Position numbers and translations under genes: made by a program. From contig CM033109.1 in NCBI GenBank assembly GCA_019321725.1, positions 6,417,993-6,481,992 of the forward strand: a stretch of DNA of 64,000 nucleotides. The letters run 5' to 3'. The stretch is from Paulownia fortunei. Taxonomy: Eukaryota; Streptophyta; Magnoliopsida; Lamiales; Paulowniaceae. Below, piece by piece: positions 1 to 11,938 of this stretch. Numbering within the stretch: the stretch's first letter is position 1; each line of letters starts with the position of its first letter. The notes below the pieces were generated by a model. That model made no database searches. It was not told where the DNA came from and saw nothing but the letters and a program-made list of their open reading frames with translations.

Positions 1-530
1 ATGGAAATGGCCCATAAAATCAATACCCCAACAGTCAAAGATTTCAATCACTAGGATAGGGTGTAGGGGCATCATATTTTCTTTGAAAGGGACCCTAACT
101 TTTGACAATTTTCACAACTTTTGCAGAAAGTGTAAGTATCTTTGAAAAGAGTTGGCCAATAAAATCCACATTGCAAGATTTTTGCAGTAGTTTTCTTTAC
201 AGAAAAATGACCACCACATGCTTCTGAATGACAAAATTTGACAATATTACCTATCTCATTGTCAGGCGCACATCTTCGAAAGATTTGATCCGGACAATAT
301 TTGAATAGGTATGGATCATCCCAATAAAAAATTTTAACCTCAGTTAAAAACTTCTTTTTATCTTGAGAGTTCCAATGTGATGGCATCTTTCCTGTCACAA
401 GAAAATTAACAATGTCAGCAAACCAAGGTAAAATAGAAACGTTAAATAATTGTTCATCAGGGAAAGTGTCATTAATAGGTGTGGTTTGAAATGAGTCATC
501 ACAAACAAGTCTCAACAAATGATCAGCCAC
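1..530 (-). pseudogene. Retrotransposon integrase, N-terminal zinc finger and first catalytic Asp (cut by window)
   Basis: The frame is open from about 609 to the window edge except for a stop around 70, where it shifts. It contains an HHCC zinc-binding region (CHSEACGGH ... CKSCENCQ, about 235-100). Past the shift, the residues WGIDFMGHF include the first Asp of the DDE integrase core, at 19-21. The other two catalytic residues would lie to the left of the window. Integrase would join the element cDNA into host DNA. Confidence 0.87.
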
Positions 531-900
531 TACATTCTCTACTCCCTTTTTATCTCGAATAGTAACATTAAATTCCTGGAGTAAGAGAATCCACCTAATC
601 AGTCTTGTTTAGCATCTTTTTTTGACAAAAGATATTTCAAAGCTGCATGATCACTGAAAACAACAATTGGTGAGCCAACAAGATAAGATCGAAATTTATC
701 CAATGCAAAAACTACAGCAAGATTCTTTTTCAGTTGTTGTATAATTCAATTGAGCACCATTTAAAGTTTTACTTGCATAGTAAATAACATATGGTTTTTT
801 ATCTTTTCTTTGTCCCAAGACAGCTCCAACAGCATAATCACTAGCATCACACATTATTTCAAAAGGTAAAGTCCAATCTGGAGGCTGCATGATTGGAGCA
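520..900 (-). pseudogene. Retrotransposon RNase H, two frameshifts
   Basis: The RNase H domain starts in the RT frame (EIMCDASDYAVGAVLGQ, about 860-810, with the catalytic Asp of the CDAS motif). The frame is lost near 715, just after TTTEKE. The following residues (ALDKFRSYLVGSPIVVFSDH) lie in a second frame that runs into a TGA near 610. A third frame then leads into the integrase piece. This is the usual gypsy RNase H position between RT and IN. Confidence 0.85.
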
Positions 901-2032
901 GACGTAAGCATGCTTTTAAGCTTAACAAAAGCATTTTCACAGTTTTCAGTCCATTCAAAAATAGTGTCTTTTGTTAGAAGATTACACAAAGGTTTAGATA
1001 TTATACTAAAATCTTTGATAAATCTTCTATAAAAACCAGCATGTCCTAAAAATGATCTAATCTCCTTCACAGTCTTTGGTGTTGGCAAATTGGCAATTAA
1101 CTCAATTTTAGATTTATCAACCTCAATACCTTCTGATGAAATAATGTGTCCAAGAACAATACCAGTTGTTACCATGAAGTGACATTTCTCCCAATTGAGC
1201 ACAAGATTCTTTTCTTCACACCTGATCAAAACCTTTTCTAAATTAGATAAGCAATCATCAAATGAATTACCAAAAACAGAAAAATCATCCATGAAGACTT
1301 CAAGAAAACATTCAACCATGTCACTAAAAATACTAAGCATGCATCGTTGGAATGTAGCTGGTGCATTACATAATCCAAAAGGCATCCTTCGATATGCAAA
1401 AGTACCAAAAGGACATGTAAAAGTTGTTTTCTCTTGATCTTCAAGTGCAATTGTAATTTGATTATATCCAGAATATCCATCTAAAAAGCAATAAAATTCA
1501 TGTCCTGCAACTCTTTCTAAAATTTGATCCATGAAAGGTAATGGAAAATGATCTTTTCTAGTGACTGAGTTGAGTTTTCTATAGTCAATGCACATTCGCC
1601 AACCAGTAACAGTCCTAGTTGGAATTAATTCATCATTCTCATTCTTGACTACAGTGACTCCAGATTTCTTAGGTACAACTTGAGTAGGACTTACCCATTT
1701 GCTATCAGAAATAGAATAAATGATTCCATTATCTAAGAGTTTAATGACTTCATTTCTTACTACTTCTTTCATATTAGGATTTAACCTTCGTTGCATTTCT
1801 CTAGATGTTTAGCATTTTCCTCTAGATAGATGTTATGTGTGCAAATGAAAGGATTAATACCTTTAATATCAGCAATGGTCCATCCTAAAGCATTCTTATG
1901 CATTTTCAGAGTTTCGATCAATTTACCTTCTTGATATGCATCGAGTTTGGAAGAAATTATTACTGGAAAAGTTTCATTCTCACCCAAGAAAGAGTATTTC
2001 AAATTAACTGGCAAAGGTTTCAATTCAACCAC
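795..2032 (-). pseudogene. Retrotransposon reverse transcriptase, frameshifted
   Basis: Two overlapping open pieces (2032-1781 and 1796-696) encode one RT domain split by a one-base shift near 1790. The N-terminal piece carries the GWTIADIKGI block. The main piece has the WRMCIDYRKLN block (about residues 66-76), the first catalytic Asp in FLDGYSGYNQI (residue 106) and the FMDD catalytic pair (about 1295-1284). The thumb region IRSFLGHAGFYRRFIKDFS then leads into the RNase H tether. All the RT catalytic residues I can check are present, so the damage is only in frame. The enzyme would copy element RNA into DNA. Confidence 0.92.
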
Positions 2033-2114
2033 GGGAGCTTTAATACTTGATGGAATAGATTTTACTGTTGATGATGAAAGTTCTTCGAACCTTGGCTTTC
2101 AAAAATATTTTTCT

Positions 2115-2913
2115 TGTACCTGCAAAAATTCAGAGATAGTATTAGTGTGTTCCTTTTTATAAATACTTTCACTTTCAAAACAAGTCTCCAAAGAATCTGA
2201 AGAGTTAGTAGTAGTAAAGTATTCATGAACAAGTTTCTCAATTGAATCCACTTCATGTACTTCGACATCTTCTGCAGGTTGCATACAAACATTAAACACA
2301 TTTAGTTTCAAAGTCATATTTCAAAATGATAACTTCAAAATACCATTTCTACAATTGATCAACGCATTTGAAGTTGCAAGAAAAGGACGACCCAAAATGA
2401 TAGGAATTTGTGTATGTGTTTGTGCAACAGGCTCTGTGTCCAAAACAATGAAATCAACTGGAAAGTAAAACTTATCAATTTGTACCAACACATCTTCTAC
2501 TATTCCCTTTGGAACTTTAATCGAACGGTCAGCTAGTTGGAGTACACATAAGTTGTTTTAAGTTCTCCCAAACCTAACTGTTCATAAACTGAGAAATGTA
2601 GAAGATTTACACTAGCACCAAGATCAAGCAAAGCACGCTCTATTCTAGTGTTTCCTATGATACATGAAATGGTTGGACAACCTGGATCTTTGTACTTGGG
2701 TGGAGTGAATTGTTGAATGATTGAACTAACACTTTCAGTTAAAAATGCCTTCTTTTGTACATGATGTTTTCTTTTGATTGTACACAAATCTTTCAAAAAT
2801 TTGGCATAAGGTGGAACTTGCTTGATTGCATCCAATAATGGAATATTAATCTTGACTTGTTTAAAAATTTCAAAAATTTCAGCATTTGAGTTCAATTTCT
2901 GAGTTGCTTGCAA
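2115..2913 (-). pseudogene. Retrotransposon aspartic protease region, broken
   Basis: The piece at 2913-2533 contains the retropepsin-like active-site block ALLDLGASVNLLHFSVYEQL, with Leu where many retropepsins have Thr or Ser after Asp; this is normal for Athila-type elements. A frameshift near 2545 moves the remainder to another frame, which includes the [14 protein letters not shown] block (about 2390-2350) typical of the protease C-terminus. In-frame TGA stops follow near 2320 and 2100. It would cleave Gag-Pol if intact, and here it cannot. Confidence 0.85.
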
Positions 2914-3013
2914 TCTTTGAGGAAAGGGTGCTGGAGGTAAATATTTGTCTTTTTCTTCATTTTCATGCTTACCTTCTTCAAACTTACCTCATCGTCAAGA
3001 CTATTTCCATTTT

Positions 3014-4385
3014 TCATTTCTGGAGGTGGATTAGAAACTTTTTCCTTGGGATGAATAGTCTTGTCAATAACTTTTCCATTCCGAAGAGTTGTAACTGAAT
3101 TAGCCTCCTTGACTGCATTTTCACCTGAAGAGAAACATGACACTGAGTAGAAGGATTAGGTTGAGGTTGAGTAGGAAATTTACCTTTTTCATGAGTACGC
3201 AAAGAAGTTGTCAGTGTTGAAAGTGTGCTTCTGATCTCATTGATAGCTTGTGAAGTCTGATTATTGATGTTTGTTTGTTCATGCATAAATGCTTGCAAAG
3301 TCTCCTCAATGGATTTTGTATGTGGAGGTGGATAAGAATGAAAGTTTTGTGGTTTTTGTGAATGCGGTGGTTGGGCATGGTTATCATCTCGCCAACTGAA
3401 ATTGGGATGATTTCTCCATTGTGGATTGTAAGTTTCAGAATATGGAGAATGGAAAGGCTTTTTGAATGTGTTCATAAAATTTGCTTGTACTGGAAGGTTT
3501 GGACATTCATTGGTGGAGTGCCCCAAAAGTTCACAATTGCTACAAACTTCTTCCTCTTGCACAGATTTGATTTCCTTTACTTTCTTAAGTTCCATGGCTT
3601 CAACTTTTCTTGTTAAACTAGCAAGTCTAGCATTTAGATCATCTTCTTGGCTAAGGTAATATTTTCCTTTATTACTATTAGCAAGATTAGATCTAATAGA
3701 ACCTTCGGAAGAATTAACACTATGCCATGATTGAGAGTTTTCTGCCAAATGATCTAGGTATTCTAGGCTTCATCAGGTTCCTTATCAAGAAACTCACCAT
3801 TACACATTGTTTCAACAAATTGTTTTGTTTCAGGAGTTAAACCTTCATAAAAGAAACTAATTAAGCGCCATTTTTCAAAACCATGATATGGGCATGAATT
3901 CAACAAATCTTTAAATCTTTCCCAACATTGAAAGAAAACTTCATTCGAATTTTGAGAAAAATTTTGAATTTGTCTTTTCAAAGCATTAGTTTTATGAGTT
4001 GGAAAGAATTTTTTTAAGAATTCAGCTTGCATTTCTTGCCAAGTACCAATTGACCTAGGTTTTAAAGAATTAAGCCAATTTTTTGCTTTATCTTTTAAAG
4101 AGAAAGGAAATAATTTGAGCTTAACAATCTCATTTGTGCAAGTTTGATCATCAAAAGTGGCACATACTTCATCAAATTCTTTTAAATGCAAGTAAGGACT
4201 TTCAGAGTCTAAACCATGGAAATTAGGAAGTAAAGGATCATACCTGACTTGAATCAAAAATTATTTGCATTTAGAGGAAAAATGAAACAAGAAGGAGAAG
4301 AATTTCGAGGAGGTTGCAAGTAATAACGCATGGTACGCACCTGTTGATTCTCATTTTCATTCTGGACACTTTCATTTTCAGCCAT
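3014..4385 (-). pseudogene. gag: Retrotransposon gag, frameshifted
   Basis: The likely start is the ATG at 4383-4385 (MAENESVQNENENQQ). The frame breaks near 4255, resumes to 3763 and breaks again near 3760 before continuing to 3014. The middle piece (4257-3763) is a typical retrotransposon gag domain, with the WLNSL, FLKKFFP and RFKDLLNSCPYHG blocks. The third piece has a CX2CX4HX4C zinc knuckle (CSNCELLGHSTNEC) at about 3544-3503, preceded by a short coiled-coil-like stretch and followed by a Pro/Gln/His-rich linker. Gag would form the virus-like particle and bind RNA. Each break is a one-base change, which fits an old, inactive copy. Confidence 0.88.
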
Positions 4386-4561
4386 GGTGGAAGTGTGTGG
4401 AGATGATTCAAACAAATTTCCAAATAAAGTTTCGGAATTATTTCTTACTAAACGTCGAGAATTATGACTACGATACCATATAACCATATATCCATAAAGA
4501 AAATAAACAAACTATATTTACAAAGGAAAAATATTAACAAACCTGAATACTTACCTTGCCT

Positions 4562-4580
4562 TCCCCGGCAACGGCGCCAA
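4562..4580 (-). other. Primer-binding site for minus-strand DNA synthesis
   Basis: The minus strand reads TTGGCGCCGTTGCCGGGGA. This is the conserved primer-binding site of many plant Athila/Tat elements and pairs with the 3' end of tRNA-Asp. It sits five bases inside the LTR end, where a primer site should be. Confidence 0.88.
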
Positions 4581-4585
4581 AAACT

Positions 4586-6197
4586 TGCTACAACTTTAAG
4601 GTTGCAAACCCAAGTGCAGGTTGTAGTAAGTAATAAATTTCTTGTGAGTCCGAGGTCGATCCACAGGGAAGTTGTTTGAAGAATTCAAGTTTATATTTAT
4701 AAAAAGATGGAGTTTATGTGAATCAAAAATATATGAACAATTAATGTATGATGTAACTAAAGAAAAAAACGAAGTAATAAAAGTACTGAGGATTAGGGAT
4801 CCACTCTTGAGTTTTGGATAAAGAAATGGTTATTTATTCTTTTTACCTCTATTAATTGCCACAATTGGAATCCATACATAATGAAGGTTCCAATGGAAAA
4901 TATTATCAAGTAACTCATGCAATAAGGTAATCATGATATTGTCTTACTATTGCAAATTATCTCTTAACGCCAACACTTATTTATGGGATCAAGCATTTAT
5001 GTACTCCTTCGTCAACAACAAATCAAGGTTTCACATTAGCAGTCGGTGGGGTAAAACCGTACAATAAGCTAAATGAACCCAAGTATTTGTTGTGCCATTG
5101 GAGATACATAAATCAAGAATCACCACAAAAACAAGTAGGGTTTAGATCAAAAATAATAATAATAATACAACATACTTAAACAATTTCTACCCTTATAACC
5201 ATTTCTCTTCCTCCATCAAGAGATTCACCCTTTTTTCTCAGCAAAATAAAATTTAGAAAGACATAATAAAAGTAACAAAGACTAAAAATATAAGAGAAAC
5301 TAGAGAATGCATTTCTATTACTACTAGAAAACTTACAATACTAGAAAACATACAAACTAGATAACTTAGCCTAAAGAAACCCTTTCCCCCCCCCCCCTCT
5401 TTACAAGTTGAATACATGGACTATTTATAGTACTTGAAGTAAGCTAGAGGCCAAATAAATAATGGAGGGGTTAATCAAGTGGTATGCTAGTTGCCAAGAG
5501 TTGGTAAGTTGTTACACAAATTTTCTCCACTGAATTGAATTATATTTTTCGGTCAGATACAGCCAGATTTTGAAGATACGTGAAGAACAAAAATTGTAGA
5601 TCTTTCAACGCTGATATTTTCATATATCTTTTGTCAAATTTGGCGATCGGATGAAGGAGATATGGTCAAATTACTGAGTCATGTCCAAGAGCCGCCCTGT
5701 AACATCAGCAGCAACTTGCAGCCTATGGTTTTACCATTTCGACACATTTTCACACCATCTTGTCTTCATCAAACTTGTTTATTTACCTCTTGGGTATAAC
5801 ATATCCGAATTTCAGACCAAAATAAATTTGGGCTCAAGATATATAACCGAATTGGTAAAATAAGTCAATACTGGGCTGAACTCTGATCGAATTTTGGTGA
5901 TCCATTTTGTGTAATTACTTGGATGAATTTTCTGCTATCATCAAGACTGAATTGGGCTGAGCCTCCAACATAAAAGTTGTACATCTATCTCTTGGCTTTC
6001 AAATGAAACAAGCTTCAGGTCCATAGAGCTTTTGATCATGAAGTTATGCTCAAATTACAAAAACTGCACAAGTCTGAAAACATGCTTCCATTTATTCCCT
6101 AACACAAAACATTAATAAAACAAGAATATTAACAAAAATAAAGCAAGAAAAGTATAAAGGATTTGATCTAAAAATATGTCAAAATATGCACTTATCA
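4586..6197 (-). repeat. 5' LTR of the Athila-like element
   Basis: On the minus strand the LTR begins TGATAAGTGCATATTTTGAC at 6197 and ends in CA at 4586, five bases before the primer-binding site, giving 1,612 bp. A good TATA box, CTATAAATAG on the minus strand, lies at 5421-5430, so transcription probably starts near 5395. A 12-base C run at 5386-5397 sits just after the expected start. The second LTR is outside the window, so the ends rest on the TG/CA rule and the primer site and not on an LTR-LTR alignment. Confidence 0.82.
5421..5430 (-). promoter_or_regulatory. TATA box in the 5' LTR
   Basis: CTATAAATAG on the minus strand, in the right half of the LTR and with the same orientation as the gag-pol genes. 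It is the best TATA match in the LTR. Confidence 0.55.
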
Positions 6198-6349
6198 ATA
6201 TTACAATGGTACGAGTCCATTAAGACCTATTATCCTTCCCGGCCCGCTCCAAGACTTTTAGTTGAGTTTGGACCCATTACAAATGAAATGAATTATTTAT
6301 AGATTGAGTTTGAACCTTAACCTTATCATCTCCATGTGTGCCCTCTTTC

Positions 6350-6441
6350 AAGTTTATCCATAAGTAGTCCAGCTAAAACTAAGCATTTTCAGTAATTAAT
6401 GTGGGCTACAGACGTGGACCAAATAGCAAAAAATCAAACTT
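6350..6441 (+). repeat. Direct repeat copy A flanking a MITE
   Basis: About 88 bp that recurs, with roughly 85% identity by eye, at 6842-6931. Shared blocks include TTTCAGTAATTAAT and AGCAAAAAATCAAACT. The two copies sit on either side of the 388-bp MITE-like insertion. Confidence 0.8.
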
Positions 6442-6452
6442 AGTACTAAGAG

Positions 6453-6840
6453 GGTGTTTGACTAAGCTTATATAAAATATTTAATAAGTCTCTACATTTT
6501 ATAAAATATTTTTTAAAATTTATAATATATTAAATTTTATTATAAAAATAAATTGTTAAAATATTTAAATAAAATAAGATAATAGAATTTTTAAAATATT
6601 AATAATGATAATTTTATAATTAAAACTGTCAAAATTAAAAGAGTTTGTCAAAATAATCTTATTTTAAAAATAAGTTGGGGTGGAGGTATTTTTTTTACTC
6701 TCAAATATTTTTTATTTTTATTTTTTAATCTTATAAACATTTTCGAAAAAAAAATTATCAAATATTTTTTAACAATTTATAAAATTTTAAACAGGTTATA
6801 AGATATTTTTTTGAAAAATTTATAAACTCAACTAAACACC
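6453..6840. mobile_element. MITE-like element with ~20-bp terminal inverted repeats
   Basis: The left end is GGTGTTTGACTAAGCTTATA and the right end, reverse-complemented, is GGTGTTTAGTTGAGTTTATA, with 15 of 20 matching. The interior is very AT-rich and non-coding. The GGTGTTTG end is common in plant hAT- or Mutator-related MITEs. No target duplication is visible. A diverged relative of the interior lies near 44300-44650. Confidence 0.6.
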
Positions 6841-6841
6841 T

Positions 6842-6931
6842 TCTTTATCCATTAATAGTCCGGCTGAAACTAAGCACTTTCAGTAATTAATCTGGGCTAT
6901 AGATGCGGCTAAAGAAGCAAAAAATCAAACT
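6842..6931 (+). repeat. Direct repeat copy B flanking a MITE
   Basis: Second copy of the 6350-6441 repeat, beginning immediately after the MITE right end. Confidence 0.8.
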
Positions 6932-8969
6932 ACCAGATTGGGATTCCTACATGAGGCCCAACTTGCACTGTCTGCTGGACAAAGCCACGAAGATTTAAAA
7001 CGTTTAAGGATGTGGTCCAAAATTTTATAATGTTGTATTTGGATAAATGAATTTAAATTTAAGATGAGAATTTAGGACAATAATTTTAAATGACTAAGAT
7101 AGATTTCAATACCGCAATGATTCAAAAAATAATTAAAAATAGAAGTTCAAAAATTTAAAATTTATTGTATCATAAGATTATTCAAACAATAATTTATTAT
7201 CATAAATTTGAAATTTTTAACTTTAAATCCATCAATTTTATTAAATGTATGAATTTTTATCTTATTTAGGGATGTACATAAACTCACTCCATTATAAATT
7301 ATTTTTTCCTATATGATAGTTTTATATTTTTAAAATTCCACATTGGGTAATGTGATGTATTCAATAATAAAACATGCCTCACCATCAGTCCAATTGTGGG
7401 TTAGTATTTTGCCAACCGGTGTATATGTCTGATTGGGTTGAAAAATGAAGTTACAGTTACTAATAAAATTGATGAGTCGTGATAAAATATAATTAAAAGT
7501 TATTAATTCGTTTATTCAATTGCTAAATAAATCGAGTTCGACCGATCGATCCATTCAAATTGAAAAAATATTAATATTATTATGATTTAATATTTTGTCG
7601 ACCACGTAAACCACCCTTACCCATCACCTACACCCCTACTACAATCTATAAAAAATTCCTGGTCATATCTAATCCATTACATATTTATATAACAGTTACC
7701 ATATCCTAAATCTAGAATAAAAAATAAACGCATCAGATATTCAATTTTGTCTTTGGTAAACAGCATTCCTATATTTGTGCTCTCTTAAATATGAACTTTT
7801 ATCAAGGGACATTATTTACTATACAAAATAATAAGATGTAATACCAAAAGGAGAGAGATGAAATCCACAATAGGAATCGCAGTTCGATTCATCCGATCAA
7901 GAAAATAGGAGCGAAAAGTCCTCTTTAGTATAAATATGTTAAAAAGACCATAAATGAATAGCAAAGACTTTGTTGCTGCAGCGGCTAACTCTGGAAAATT
8001 GCATGCCGATGTATTTCTGGTGCCAAAGACTTCCACCCCAATACACCTTTTTCCTTTTTCATCCCACTTTTCCTTTTACAACCAACAGCTATTACCACCA
8101 GGGAAAAACAAAAAGAGGATAAATGGATAATATAGTATAAATAACATAAAAGCACAATGAAAGGTCACATACTCACATTTATCAGTCTCAATTCACCAAC
8201 AAAAGCAACCAAGTATTCACGATACTCTCAGTTCCCAACAAACAATATCACGAACACGACAAGTGTGGACCACAAAAGTCCCTCTCCCCAGGCGCAGATA
8301 CTACCGATCCATACTCACCCCCCTTCCAAGCCAGAGGCCTTTTTGTTTCATCCAAGCCAGTCAAAAAAATTAAAACACCAACAATAAACTAACTACGAAA
8401 TAAAATACAAAAGAAACATCCAAAGTAAGATATTGTCGTCTACCGAGGCACATCTCTGCAACTACTTCAATTTCTAACAACTATAAACAAATAAAACATT
8501 TGCTAAATGTTCAATATCAAAGGATAAAACATGACACAATATCAATCGATAAAATATGATAAATAAAATTGCCCGTTAGTAAGCATCTTGGACGGAGTTA
8601 TCCTCCTTAAAAATAGAAAAAAAAATCAAACTATAAAATATCATACTTAGCATAATATACATGCATGCCCCTTATCCTATGTACAAGAAAACAAAATTTG
8701 ATCAATTGCAGATAAACACAACTAAAATGACATCATCAAATAGTAGTAATACGTAGTAATAGCCGTTAATTAGAAAAGGTACTTCAGTTTGATTGTTCAG
8801 AATCACTAATCAACGCCAAGATTATAAGCAAATTAACCTAACTGTTCATCTATGGCTTTCTCTTACTCCTACTTGAAGTCAATCCGGGTTGATTAGGTAC
8901 AAAAACAGAAACAACAAGGACAAGAGAGTAAATAGAGCGTTGGTTGGGTTGCAGTCAGATCAAGGGCTC
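6932..8969. other. Intergenic, AT-rich, no gene seen
   Basis: I see no supported gene. The short open frames here have no recognisable domain. The part at 7020-7270 has weak inverted similarity between its ends and may be an old MITE. The last part (8880-8969) is the 3' flank and probable 3' UTR of the minus-strand VOC gene. Confidence 0.6.
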
Positions 8970-10154
8970 CTAAACTGCCACGTCGCCACACTTCTTAGAT
9001 GGGGTGCAGATTAGCCACACGTTGCCGTAGGGGTCCTTGACCTTCCCCACGCGCCCACCACAGCACGCGCCTTCACCCTCCGAGATCTCGCCTTCGGAAG
9101 CAGCACCGGCGGCCACCGCTTTGGCGACGGCAGCTTCAACGTCCTCGGTCTCCAGGCAGAACACGCTTCCAGTCACTGCAGTTTTGACACTAAAAATGAA
9201 ATAACTAAGTTCAGAAATATATTTATTTAGTAGATCAACATTCTGTCAAAGGTTATTTTATTAAGTATTTTGTTACTGACACAGCAGCATGCATTTAAAA
9301 GCTCACAGAAGCTGCGTGACTGCAGAGCTATGGCAGTCAGGAGTCACTGAGGGCTACGCGGATAAGGACGTTACAGAGAGAATTATCGCAACAAAAAAAA
9401 TATTAAAATGCTGGAAACTAGTACGGATTTGGGAAAATACATAGATATTTCTAGGAAAATAATAATATGCGATATTTCTAGGAAAATAATTATATGCATC
9501 CTTACAAACCATGCAAAAATTCAAAGCAATAATAACTATTCTGGGGAAATGAAAATAGGAGAAATATAGCAGAGAAAATGATCGGACAACAAAACACAAA
9601 AGAAATTAGAGTGTGAGACATTTTTATTAGCAGGAGAGAAAACGCAGGAGATTTTTCTACAGCATCATCTTGCACCTCAACAATACGGAGCATTATAGCA
9701 CAAATAATTGATTCGAAGGACGACTATAAAAAACAATAGACATTAACCATAAAATACACGTAGCAAAACCATACGTATCTAAACAAAAACAACCCCAATG
9801 TCAAAGCCACGAAGGCCATGCGGAGAATACAAACAAATATTAGCTAAAAAAGGTAAGGAAAAGCTTATAAACGTACGGAGTAGAGCCGTCATCAGTAAGG
9901 TCAGCGACAACAATAGTAGAGGATCCAAGCTTGAGCTCAGCGGAGAGAAGGAGAGGGACCTCCTGCTCCGCCTTCCTCTTGGGATGATTCACGCGGCTCA
10001 CCTCCTCCGCTCCGAACGCCGCCTTGTAGAACTGCACGGCGTCGTTTCCCTTCGGCGCGTCCACCACCAGCCAAGGCTTCACCGCCGCAAAAACCACAGC
10101 ACATGCCTTGGAACCGTTGTCAGCTCCGACGCCGTTTTGTGCCTCTTGCGCCAT
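8970..10154 (-). CDS. VOC/glyoxalase-fold protein, At5g48480-like
   Basis: Two exons on the minus strand: 10154-9877 and 9189-8970. The intron at 9876-9190 is 687 bp with GT...AG ends and phase 2. The joined frame is 498 bp and encodes 165 aa ending in TAG. The start is the first ATG, in good context (ATGGCG); an upstream in-frame extension begins with TTG and is not a start. The N-terminus has PWLVVDAPKGNDAVQFYKAAFGAEE, a beta-alpha-beta opening typical of the vicinal oxygen chelate fold. The C-terminal exon has VFCLETEDVEAAVAKAVAAG and the GKVKDPYGNVWLI closing motif. This resembles the plant 'lactoylglutathione lyase family' protein At5g48480, whose enzymatic role is not established. The usual metal ligands of glyoxalase I are not obvious, so I would not call it glyoxalase I. 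It is probably cytosolic, as I see no clear targeting signal. Coding GC is much higher than in the surroundings. Confidence 0.9.
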
Positions 10155-10290
10155 AGTGTGCAAGTGAGGGAGAGGGTGAGTACAAAACCCTAAGAGAGAG
10201 AAACTAAAAAAGTGAGAGATATTCTAGAGAGAGAAAGAGAGAAGCAGAAATGGATAAATGAGAGATGAACGTGTGCGGTGTAGCAGTAGG

Positions 10291-10300
10291 GATATTTATA
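10291..10300 (-). promoter_or_regulatory. TATA box of the VOC-fold gene
   Basis: TATAAATATC on the minus strand lies about 137 bp upstream of the ATG. The leader between them is rich in CT/GA repeats, as in many plant 5' UTRs. Transcription probably starts near 10265. Confidence 0.6.
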
Positions 10301-11270
10301 GGAAGCGATGAAGCGGAACCGTTGAGGTACAATTCGGGGATTAAATCAAATAATCAATCGTGCTTTCCGAGGTAAGCCCTTCTTTTTGTCCTTATTTACG
10401 AATTTACCTCCAGCAATTCCCCTTCGTTTTTTCCTTATTCACGGGCGTGCCACTGCTTTACCTGCAACGGTTATAGTTCTGTCGGATGGTTTTCAACCAA
10501 TGATGGTTTTAATGGTGTCGTTGGAAGAGAAATCCACCGTTAAGTGAATTTGACCTGAATTTTGCAGCTTTATGACAGGGAAAATGACAATTATGCCCTT
10601 GCAACTTTGCATGTAATGCATAATAGTTTTCTGGTAAAATCAAAGCAAAAGTTATTAGTTGTAGTTATTTAATTCGTTGTTTACTTTTGAGTGCCAAACA
10701 TTATTGAGAGGCTTCTATTATTAAAATAAATATATAAATTATGATGAAATTATAAAATAAAATAATAATATCCTTGTAATCATACATTTGACATTTGATA
10801 TGATAAATGATTTCTTACAAAATTAGAAAAAAAGATTAGATGTCAATTACGTGACATTCTGATTTCAGTAACTTTGACAAATATTAAGGTCCTAGACAAG
10901 TTAGTATATAGAGTTGTTTATAAGCTAGTGCAGTAGAGTTGTTTAGATTATTTCAGGTTGGATATATGCTGCATCTAGGGATCCTTTAGTTTGTTGAGTG
11001 GTTTATAATAAATAATTTGATAAATTATGTAATAAAGATTAATTTATTAATAAATATGGTATGTATTTGACTTGATTCAAATAATAATATTTTAATACAA
11101 AATACGATCAAATGTGATTTTGTGGGATAAATAAAAGTGTGTATGACAAAATTACTAAAATGCCCTTAATGATAAATGGCCAATTCATTTCACAATTGCC
11201 CCTATTTCCCTTGCAGTCATTTTGACAAAAAACTTAACGACAAACCCTTGCAATCGAACATTTCAATTAC
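10301..11270. other. Intergenic, AT-rich
   Basis: Upstream region of the minus-strand VOC gene, then non-coding AT-rich DNA. No gene or clear element end could be set here. The left end of the truncated copia element is somewhere near 11270. Confidence 0.55.
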
Positions 11271-11929
11271 AATGCATTAGTTAGTAAAATCGGATAGTTT
11301 TACCCCACAAATGTTCAGGTAAATAAGAATTTATCAACCTAGCATTTCACGTCTCCTTAAAAGTATGATTTTTGCGTTTAGTAATACCGTTTGATTGAGG
11401 TGAGTAAGCAGCTATAATTTGATAAATAATACCAGATTTTGAGCAATTTTTTTAAAGAAAACTACATATTCTCCCTCTCTATTATTATGAATAATTTTTA
11501 TTCATTTATTAAATTGATTTTCAACCTCATTCTTATAATTTTTAAAAGTTTCTAAAACCTCATTTTTACTTTTCAAAAGATACATATAACAATATCTTGT
11601 GCAATCACCAATAAAAGTAATAAAATACTTTTTTTCACCTTTAGTTTGAACAAATTTTAAGTCACATGTATCACTGATATTAGTTTTAGAGGCGTTGTAC
11701 TTCTTTCCACCAAATGAAATGGTATTTTAGTCATTTTTGCCTAAACACAAATTTCACGCTTATGCTGTGAATCAAACTTAAATGAAGGAAATAAATTTAA
11801 ATTTACTAATTTTTGCAAAGTGTTAAAATTAACATGTCCTAATCTAACATGCCATAAACATCCAATCAAGTAAGAAAAATGTTTAACTTTATTACTTTCA
11901 AAATTACACAGTACATTCATTACATTCAT
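11270..11929 (-). pseudogene. Copia GAG-pre-integrase and partial integrase
   Basis: 11929-11741 contains WHVRLGHVNFNTLQKLVN, the GAG-pre-integrase His motif. Further left, about 11640-11280 in broken frames, are integrase blocks: FIT-D-TRYCYMYLLKSKNE, then NREGEY around the second acidic residue. Stops interrupt both. The alignment is lost near 11270. Confidence 0.75.
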
Positions 11930-11938
11930 GTTGAACAG

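Larger units (their letters stand above)
1..6197 (-). mobile_element. Athila-like Ty3/gypsy LTR retrotransposon, 5' part, decayed
   Basis: This element reads right to left. It has a complete 5' LTR (4586-6197), a primer-binding site, then gag, protease, reverse transcriptase, RNase H and the beginning of integrase, where the window cuts it. The order PR-RT-RH-IN is that of Ty3/gypsy. The protease core DLGASVN, the RT box FMDD followed by FSVFG, and the tRNA-Asp-type primer site match the Athila/Tat branch as I know it. The coding part is broken by several frameshifts and stops, so it cannot make a full polyprotein. The right boundary is the dinucleotide CA at 6196-6197 (TG on the minus strand). 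The candidate target duplication there is ATATT at 6198-6202, and its partner lies outside the window. Confidence 0.93.

Noticed and set aside
1195..1480. Open frames opposite and overlapping the RT gene
   Set aside because: They are shadows of the real RT frame, without recognisable protein features.
9798..10193. 131-residue plus-strand frame opposite VOC gene exon 1
   Set aside because: It is the antisense shadow of a GC-rich coding exon; the minus-strand frame has the VOC motifs and correct splice sites.
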